Part shown: positions 34,583 through 39,402 of the stretch, piece after piece
How the letters are laid out: every line of letters begins with the position of its first letter
How positions within the stretch are numbered: the stretch's first letter is position 1
DNA from: Caulobacteraceae bacterium
GTDB taxonomy: Bacteria > Pseudomonadota > Alphaproteobacteria > Caulobacterales > Caulobacteraceae
DNA: 39,402 nucleotides
Assembly (NCBI GenBank): GCA_019748055.1
Contig: JAIEQC010000042.1
Span: forward strand, 1-39,402
Direction of reading: 5' to 3'
Program-made: the position numbers and the translations under genes
The notes under the pieces: model-generated
Seen by the model: the letters and a program-made list of their open reading frames with translations, nothing else
Database searches by the model: none
Told to the model about the DNA's origin: nothing

Positions 34583-34629
34583 CGCGGTCGTCGGCGAAGC
34601 GCGAACGGACGGGCGCGGTCGTCGGCGAA
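34583..34629. repeat. 16-bp direct repeat after the zincin gene
   Basis: CGCGGTCGTCGGCGAA occurs exactly at 34583-34598 and at 34614-34629, a period of 31 bp, with a partial third copy (GGCGGTCGGCGGCG) after it. It fills the gap to the DUF2141 gene. No coding or terminator structure is clear; a simple local duplication is the likeliest origin. Confidence 0.6.
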
Positions 34630-34739
34630 ATCCGGGCGGTCGGCGGCGCATGTCCGCTGGCGGCGCGACCGGGCCCGACACAAGGTCGGCCCATCGACGG
34701 ACGCCGCCCCGGCGCCGCGCTTTTCTGGAGGACACGCCG

Positions 34740-35156
34740 ATGAAGACCCTGATCGCCGCCGCCCTGCTGCTGGCCGCCCCGACCGCCGCCCTGGCCCAGG
34801 ACCCGGGGAAGATCACCTTCGAGTTCGCGACCGGCAGCTCGACGGGCACCATCCGCGCGGCCCTGTTCAGCTCCGCCGACGCCTATCGCCGCGGTCCGGC
34901 GGTCGCCTCGACCGAGGCCAGGGTGTCGGGCGGCGTGACCGTGGTCGTCTTCGAGAACCTGCCGGCCGGCGACTATGCGATGCGCGCCTTCCACGACTGG
35001 GACGACGACGGCGAGATGGACACCAACCCCTTCGGCATGCCGACCGAGCCCTATGCCTTTTCCAACAACGCCGTCGGAAACATGGGCCCGGCGTCGTGGG
35101 ACCGCGCCAGCTTCCGCGTCGAAGGCCCGGTCACCCAGGCGATCGAGCTGAAGTGA
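34740..35156 (+). CDS. DUF2141 family exported protein
   Basis: A 138-residue protein with a Sec signal peptide (MKTLIAAALLLAAPTAALAQ). The mature part is an all-beta domain: GTIRAALFSSADAYRRG, then GVTVVVFENLPAGDYAMRAF in pieces, then the acidic HDWDDDGEMDTNPFGMPTEP, a Ca-binding-like loop characteristic of DUF2141, and YAFSNNAVGNMGPASWDRA. Function is unknown. GGAGGACACGCCG precedes the ATG at 34740. Its stop overlaps the ATG of the carotenoid oxygenase gene (TGATG), so the two are coupled. Other DUF2141 genes occur near carotenoid genes, to my knowledge, hinting that it handles carotenoid-derived compounds; this is tentative. Confidence 0.85.
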   Translation: MKTLIAAALLLAAPTAALAQDPGKITFEFATGSSTGTIRAALFSSADAYRRGPAVASTEARVSGGVTVVVFENLPAGDYAMRAFHDWDDDGEMDTNPFGMPTEPYAFSNNAVGNMGPASWDRASFRVEGPVTQAIELK

Positions 35157-36622
35157 TGACGCCGTCGCGCAGAAGGTTCCTGACGAGCGCCGCCGCAGCA
35201 TCCGCCGCCGTCGTCACGCCGGAAACCGTGTGGGCCGCCATGGCCCAGGACGTGGCCGCACCCTGGGCCTTGGCGACCGTCGATCTGGAGGCCGACGTGG
35301 CGCCCCGCGCCATGCGGCTGGTCCACGGACGGGCGCCGATCGACCTGACCGGCACGCTGTTCCGCAACGGACCCGGCAAGTTCCGGCGGCCCGGCGGCAG
35401 CGCCACCCACTGGTTCGACGGCGACGGCCTGATGCGCGCCTTCCGGGTGCAGGGCGGCACAGTCATGCTGGACGCCCGCTTCGCCGACACGCCCAAGCGG
35501 CGCTGGGAAGGCGAGATCGAGGCGGTCGTGACTCCCGGCTTCGGCACGGTCGGCGACCCCCGCGCCCGCATCGGGTCGCCGGACGACGCCAATGCCGCCA
35601 ACACCGCCGTCATGGTGGCGGGCAACGAGGTCTGGGCGCTGTGGGAGGGCGGATCACCCTTGAGCATGGATCCGGCCGATCTCACGACGCGCGGCTTCGT
35701 GACCTTGCGGGACGACCTGAAGGGCATGCCGTTCCAGGCTCACCCGCGTCGCGCGCCGGACGGCACGATCTGGAACGTCGGAACCCAGGGCGACAAGGCG
35801 GTGGTTTGGCACATGCAGTCCGGGGGCGAGCTTATCTCCGCCGGTCTCGTGACCCTGCCGCGGGCCAGCTATCTGCATGACTTCACGGCCACGGAGCGTT
35901 CGCTGGTCTTCGTCCTGCAGCCGTGGGTCTTCGAGCGACCGGGCATGCCCTACGCCTCTCAGTTCGCCTGGAAGCCGGAGATGGGCACGCAGGTGCTTGT
36001 CGTTGACAAGGCCGATCTGAGCCGCACGCGTCTGTTCGACCTGCCGGCCTTCAGCTTCTTTCACCTGGGCGACGCCTGGGAGGAAGCCGACGGCACGATC
36101 CGATTCGACGTCGCGGCGAACAAGGACGCCTCCTTTGCCATCGAGGGCGCCCGGGTTCTCGTCGCCCAGCGCGGCGTCGTGCCGGGCGAGCCCAGCATGA
36201 TGAAGCTGATCACCCTGCATGCCGACGGCCGGGCGGAGATGGCTTCGACGGGAGTGACGGGCGAGTTCCCGCGCAGCGACCCGCGTCGTCCCTGCTCGCG
36301 GCGGAGGCTGACCGCCCATGTCCATGGTGAGAGGAGCGACCGTCCCTTGCCCAATGGGCTGGCAGTTCAGGACTGGGAGACGGGCCGATCCTCGACCTTC
36401 CTTTTCGACGACGTCCAGATCGTCGAGGAGGCGGTGTTCGTGCCGCGCCCGGGCCGCACGGCGGAGGACGAGGCCTGGCTTGTCGCGCCGTCGATCAATC
36501 TGGCCGAGGGCGTGACCGAGCTTCATGCCTTCGACGTGGCGCGGATCGCGGACGGTCCTGTGGCGACTTGGCGGGCCGACGTGGCCCTGCCCGCCGGGTT
36601 CCACGGGACGTGGGCGGGGTGA
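35156..36622 (+). CDS. Tat-exported carotenoid cleavage oxygenase
   Basis: A 488-residue non-haem iron enzyme of the carotenoid oxygenase family (RPE65/apocarotenoid oxygenase group). The N-terminus has a twin-arginine signal (TPSRRRFLTSAAAASAA). The four iron His are in MPFQAHPRRAPDG, ASYLHDFTATER, FSFFHLGDAW and the C-terminal GFHGTWAG. GTLFRNGPGKFRRPG and HWFDGDGLMRAF are conserved propeller strands. It should cleave a carotenoid or another conjugated double bond, with retinal-like or apocarotenoid products; the substrate is not known. The ATG overlaps the DUF2141 stop. Periplasmic location through Tat is a noteworthy feature. It converges on the LytTR gene. Confidence 0.9.
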   Translation: MTPSRRRFLTSAAAASAAVVTPETVWAAMAQDVAAPWALATVDLEADVAPRAMRLVHGRAPIDLTGTLFRNGPGKFRRPGGSATHWFDGDGLMRAFRVQGGTVMLDARFADTPKRRWEGEIEAVVTPGFGTVGDPRARIGSPDDANAANTAVMVAGNEVWALWEGGSPLSMDPADLTTRGFVTLRDDLKGMPFQAHPRRAPDGTIWNVGTQGDKAVVWHMQSGGELISAGLVTLPRASYLHDFTATERSLVFVLQPWVFERPGMPYASQFAWKPEMGTQVLVVDKADLSRTRLFDLPAFSFFHLGDAWEEADGTIRFDVAANKDASFAIEGARVLVAQRGVVPGEPSMMKLITLHADGRAEMASTGVTGEFPRSDPRRPCSRRRLTAHVHGERSDRPLPNGLAVQDWETGRSSTFLFDDVQIVEEAVFVPRPGRTAEDEAWLVAPSINLAEGVTELHAFDVARIADGPVATWRADVALPAGFHGTWAG

Positions 36623-36625
36623 TCG

Positions 36626-37384
36626 TCACCACCAGCCGGCGGCGCGCAGGGCGCGCGCGTGCCGCCGGCTGACCGGCGCGGTCAGGCCCCCGTCCAGCGT
36701 CAGGCTGGCGCGGCCGTCGCCCCGGTCGACGTCGCGGACGGCGTCCCTGGCGACCCACCAGCTGCGGTGGGTCTGGGCGCCCTCCAGCCCTTCCAGCTCG
36801 GCAAGGGCGTCGGAGAGGCGCATCAGGATCAGGTCCGATCCCCGGTCGGTGTGCAGGCGCAGATAGTGGTCCTCCGCCTGCACCGCGATCAGCCGCGCGC
36901 CACGCAGTCTGGCCGGCAGGCGGTCAAGAAAGCGGGCGCGCTCGGGCGACGGGCCCGGCGCAACGTGGGTCTGAACCGAAGGGCGTCCGAGGAATACGTT
37001 GAGCACGCTGATCGTCCCGGTCACCAGCGCGACCGGACCCAGCAGGTGCACGAAGGCCTCGGGCGGATACGCGCGTCCGACGAAGATCAGCCCGGTCACC
37101 AGCCAGACGAAGGCGGTCATGGGCAGGGTGATCACCGCCGTGAGAGCGGCGGCAGCCGGCCAGGGCCGCTCGTCGTAATCCACGACGAGTTCCACCAGCT
37201 TCGAGGCAACGGTGCCCCACAGCGCGCCGGCCAGCATGACGAAGCACCAGTAGGCGAGGCGCAGCCAGATGGGCGTCTCGCCGGTGCCGAAGGCCCCGGT
37301 GAAGGCCAGAACCACGCCCCCGGCCAAGGCCACGCCCAGCCCCCTGAGGGTACGCGCCTGAGAGAGGGACAAGGCCGAGGTCAT
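36626..37384 (-). CDS. Membrane-anchored LytTR transcription regulator
   Basis: A 252-residue protein with four transmembrane segments (residues about 15-33, 40-62, 78-100 and 112-132) followed by a C-terminal LytTR DNA-binding domain (about 150-250: RLIAVQAEDHYLRLHTDRGSD in pieces, LIAVQAEDHYLRLHT; AQTHRSWWVARDAV; PVSRRHARALRAAGW). This is the layout of the LytTR membrane regulators found in alphaproteobacteria. It is not a response regulator because no receiver domain is present. The signal is unknown; the membrane part might sense a ligand or bind a partner. It converges with the carotenoid oxygenase gene, three bases apart. Confidence 0.88.
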   Translation of the reverse strand: MTSALSLSQARTLRGLGVALAGGVVLAFTGAFGTGETPIWLRLAYWCFVMLAGALWGTVASKLVELVVDYDERPWPAAAALTAVITLPMTAFVWLVTGLIFVGRAYPPEAFVHLLGPVALVTGTISVLNVFLGRPSVQTHVAPGPSPERARFLDRLPARLRGARLIAVQAEDHYLRLHTDRGSDLILMRLSDALAELEGLEGAQTHRSWWVARDAVRDVDRGDGRASLTLDGGLTAPVSRRHARALRAAGWW

Positions 37385-37424
37385 GACGCCATCAACACCA
37401 CGGTGCGGCCCGGCTGCGAAGGGG

Positions 37425-37661
37425 TCAGACGCGGATGTCGAGAAGCGCGCCGGGGCGCGTCGGCCGTGCGGCCTCGATCTCCTCGGTGGGAGCGGTCTTC
37501 ACCTGGGGTGTCGGCGCGGCGACGGGCGCGATCGGCTGGATGGTCTGGGCGGCCGCCATGGCCGTGCGGAAGAAGGCGGCCTGGGCGGCGCGTGCGCCGG
37601 GGGCCGCGCCGGTCTGGGCGGGGGTGAGAACTGGGGCGAAGCCGGAGCCGATGGCGGTCAT
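37425..37661 (-). CDS. Small hypothetical protein ending RPGALLDIRV
   Basis: A 78-residue protein that I do not recognise. It has no signal peptide or membrane segment; an N-terminal stretch (SGFAPVLTPAQTGAAPGARAA) leads to AAFFRTAMAAAQT, then a Pro-rich linker, and a C-terminal RPTRPGALLDIRV. Codon use is GC-rich and similar to neighbours. It lies 34 bases downstream of ccmG on the same strand and could be the last gene of the ccm operon. Function unknown. The C-terminal RPG-LLDI pattern looks like a motif, but I cannot confirm it without alignment. Confidence 0.55.
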   Translation of the reverse strand: MTAIGSGFAPVLTPAQTGAAPGARAAQAAFFRTAMAAAQTIQPIAPVAAPTPQVKTAPTEEIEAARPTRPGALLDIRV

Positions 37662-37695
37662 GGCCGCAGGGTTAACGAAATCCGTCGCGGAACGG

Positions 37696-38247
37696 TTAAC
37701 GCCGCGCCTGAGGCGCCGTCTCCTGCATCGCCGCGACCAGCCGCGCCACGTCGGCGTCCTCGACCAGGGCGCCGGAATGCTTGGCGGTCACAATGCCCAT
37801 GGCGTTGACCGCAAAGGTCTCGGGCGCGCCGGTGATGCCCAGATCCAGGCCCGCCTGCCCGTCGGCGTCGACCAGCACGAAGGCGAACGGATCGCCCAGC
37901 TCGGTCAGGAAGGCGCGGGTGTCCTCGGGCCGGTCCTTGTAGGCGACGCCGATCACGGTGACGCCCTGTTCCTTCAGCGCCAGCAGCTTCGGATGTTCCA
38001 CGCGGCACGGCGCGCACCAGCTGGCGAAGACGTTGATCAGCATCGGCCGCCCGCGCCCGGCGGTCTTCAGGTCCAGCACCGCGCCCGTGCCGTCCGCCGC
38101 CAGCATCGGCAGCACCGTCTCCGGAACCGGCCGACCGACCAGGGCGGCGGGCTTCACGTCGGGATCGCGCTTCAGCGACCAGCCGATGAACAGGGCCGCC
38201 AGCGCCGCCAGCACGACCAGCGGCAGAAAGGCCAGCCAGCGGCTCAT
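37696..38247 (-). CDS. ccmG: Thiol:disulfide interchange protein CcmG/DsbE
   Basis: A 183-residue periplasmic thioredoxin anchored by one N-terminal helix (RWLAFLPLVVLAALAALFIG). The redox motif FASWCAPCRVEHP is complete, and the cis-Pro lies in TGAPETFAV. CcmG reduces apocytochrome c thiols so that haem can be attached by CcmFH. Its ATG overlaps the ccmD TGA (ATGA), as usual for this operon. The genes downstream are not further ccm genes; ccmE, ccmF and ccmH must be elsewhere. Confidence 0.93.
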   Translation of the reverse strand: MSRWLAFLPLVVLAALAALFIGWSLKRDPDVKPAALVGRPVPETVLPMLAADGTGAVLDLKTAGRGRPMLINVFASWCAPCRVEHPKLLALKEQGVTVIGVAYKDRPEDTRAFLTELGDPFAFVLVDADGQAGLDLGITGAPETFAVNAMGIVTAKHSGALVEDADVARLVAAMQETAPQARR

Positions 38248-38390
38248 TCGCCGTCCTCCAGTTCCTTCAGCCGCGCCCGCACCTGACGCGCGGCCAGGAC
38301 GGCGCGCCCGGCGACGACGGCCAGAACGACCGCGCTGACGCCCCAGGCGACGGCGACGTATTCGACATAGCTGCGCGCGATCTCGGGCAT
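38244..38390 (-). CDS. ccmD: Haem exporter protein CcmD
   Basis: A 48-residue small membrane protein: MPEIARSYVEYVAVAWGVS followed by one hydrophobic helix and a charged tail (RQVRARLKELEDGE). This fits CcmD, which holds CcmC and CcmE with the CcmAB transporter. The ATG at 38390 overlaps the ccmC stop (TGATG), and its stop overlaps the ccmG start. The gene is too short to be easily found without context, but the position between ccmC and ccmG is diagnostic. Confidence 0.9.
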   Translation of the reverse strand: MPEIARSYVEYVAVAWGVSAVVLAVVAGRAVLAARQVRARLKELEDGE

Positions 38391-39112
38391 CAGGCCTCCA
38401 TCGCGCGGCGCGCGCGCAGGGTCCGCAGGCGGCGGTTCAGCACCTCGGTGCGTATGCCGGTGATCCACACCGCGGCGAACAGCACGCCATAGGCCGCCAT
38501 CATGGTCAGCAGCGGCGTCAGATAGGTCGCCGTCATGGCCGGGCCGTCGGCGCGCAGCAGGCTGGCGGGCTGGTGCAGGGTGTTCCACCAGTCGACCGAG
38601 AACTTCACGATCGGCAGGTTGATCAGGCCGACCAGCCCCAGCACGGCGGCGGCGCGCGCGGCCTTGGCCTCGTCCTCGATCGCGGCCCTAAGCGCCAGCC
38701 AGGCCAGATAGAACAGGAACAGCACCAGGACCGACACCAGCCGCGCGTCGCCCCAGGTCCACCACGTGCCCCACATCGGCTTGCCCCACACCGCCCCGGT
38801 GATCAGGGCCAGCCCGGTGTAGGCCGCGCCCGGCACGGCGGCGGCCCGCGCCGCGGCGTCGGCCAGCGGATGGCGCCACACCAGCGAGAACAGACAGCTG
38901 ATCCCCAGCGCCGCATAGGCCATCAACCCCATCGAGGCGGCCGGCACGTGCACGAACATGATCCGCACGCTGTCGCCCTGCTGATAGTCGGGCGGCGCCG
39001 TCAGCGACAGCCAGGTTCCCACGGCCAGCAGCAGCCCGGCCGCGATCCAGAGCGGCCCGACCAGCGGCGCCGAAAAGCGCATGAAGCGCTCGGGATTGGC
39101 CAGACCGAACAT
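38390..39112 (-). CDS. ccmC: Haem transporter/chaperone subunit CcmC
   Basis: A 240-residue inner-membrane protein with six hydrophobic segments. The tryptophan-rich periplasmic loop WGKPMWGTWWTWGDARL binds haem, and His residues expected as axial ligands lie in FVHVPAAS and NTLHQPASL. CcmC loads haem onto the chaperone CcmE in cytochrome c maturation system I. Starts MFGLANPERF at 39112, 62 bases after the ccmB stop. Its stop overlaps the ccmD start. Confidence 0.95.
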   Translation of the reverse strand: MFGLANPERFMRFSAPLVGPLWIAAGLLLAVGTWLSLTAPPDYQQGDSVRIMFVHVPAASMGLMAYAALGISCLFSLVWRHPLADAAARAAAVPGAAYTGLALITGAVWGKPMWGTWWTWGDARLVSVLVLFLFYLAWLALRAAIEDEAKAARAAAVLGLVGLINLPIVKFSVDWWNTLHQPASLLRADGPAMTATYLTPLLTMMAAYGVLFAAVWITGIRTEVLNRRLRTLRARRAMEA

Positions 39113-39174
39113 GACCGCGGCTTACCGCCCGGCGCGCGCGCGAACAAGCGACGCGACGTCGCTCGCCGAATGTC

Positions 39175-39402
39175 TCACCCTTGCGCGTTCCGGATCGCCG
39201 CTGCGCCGGCGAACGGGGCCAGGGCGCAGGCGAACAGGGCATAGGCCCCCAGCAGCGCCAGCGCCGGTCCGGCCGGCGTGCCCTCCTGCGCCGCCGTGAC
39301 CGCGCCGGCGCCGAAGATCACCGGCGGCGCGTACAGCGGCAGGGCGATGACGGCGACCAGCAGCCCGCCGCGCTTCGACCCCAGCGACAGCGCCGCCGCC
39401 AG
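39175..39402 (-). CDS. ccmB: Haem exporter protein CcmB, C-terminal part
   Basis: Only the last 75 codons are in the window; the gene continues beyond 39402. The visible part has two hydrophobic helices (LLVAVIALPLYAPPVIFGAGA and LALLGAYALFACALAPFAGAAAI, in pieces), including the LPLYAPPVIFGA pattern typical of the CcmB permease. It ends RNAQG-stop at TGA 39177-39175. With CcmA it forms the ABC transporter of system I, needed to release haem-loaded CcmE. The 62-base gap to ccmC shows no promoter. Confidence 0.9.
   Translation of the reverse strand: MAAALSLGSKRGGLLVAVIALPLYAPPVIFGAGAVTAAQEGTPAGPALALLGAYALFACALAPFAGAAAIRNAQG

Noticed and set aside
37671..37700. Two GTTAAC sequences (37671-37676 and 37695-37700) as a CtrA site
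   Set aside because: The spacing between TTAA elements is not 7, and one copy is part of the ccmG stop region.

Overview
The window is high-GC chromosomal DNA that reads as an alphaproteobacterium of the Caulobacterales, most likely Brevundimonas or a close relative (genus is inference). The evidence is a CpdR receiver-only regulator, a DivL-type kinase with Tyr in place of the phospho-acceptor His, a perfect CtrA box (TTAA-N7-TTAA), an Entner-Doudoroff operon zwf-pgl-edd-glk, and compact operons with overlapping start and stop codons.

Region 1 (1-4250) looks accessory. It holds the 5' end of a Tat-exported copper oxidase copA behind a MerR-type operator, an exported SnoaL-like protein, copC-copD, and a hipBA toxin-antitoxin pair whose promoter carries four inverted repeats spaced exactly 27 bp apart. 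It ends at the 3' end of a tRNA-Val(GAC), a classic island integration point.

Region 2 (4250-15000) is mostly core: a small gene interrupted by one in-frame stop, cpdR, an N-formylglutamate amidohydrolase, a probable small RNA with anti-Shine-Dalgarno loops, a DUF599 membrane protein, inorganic pyrophosphatase fused by a one-base change to a HAD phosphatase, a MaoC hydratase, ribF, ileS behind an Ile-rich candidate leader peptide, and cobT.

Region 3 (14900-19400) is the most intriguing. Two divergent pairs, DUF3034 barrel plus exported truncated hemoglobin, and cupredoxin plus membrane c-di-GMP phosphodiesterase, share an intergenic region containing the CtrA box. They look like one envelope redox or gas-sensing module under cell-cycle control. 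The cupredoxin gene has a one-base frameshift in this sequence.

Region 4 (19400-31700) has a ferredoxin-reductase-like flavoprotein, the Entner-Doudoroff operon, a small lipoprotein with a strong terminator, a TetR regulator divergent from a SnoaL/GST pair with two palindromic operators, a DUF1295 membrane protein, hmgA with a small lipoprotein, and a HAD hydrolase.

Region 5 (31700-39402) has divL, a heptamer-repeat hairpin, a minimal zincin, DUF2141 with a Tat-exported carotenoid oxygenase, a membrane-anchored LytTR regulator, a small conserved-looking protein, and the cytochrome c maturation operon ccmB(partial)-ccmC-ccmD-ccmG.

All calls come from reading the sequence. No database search was possible.
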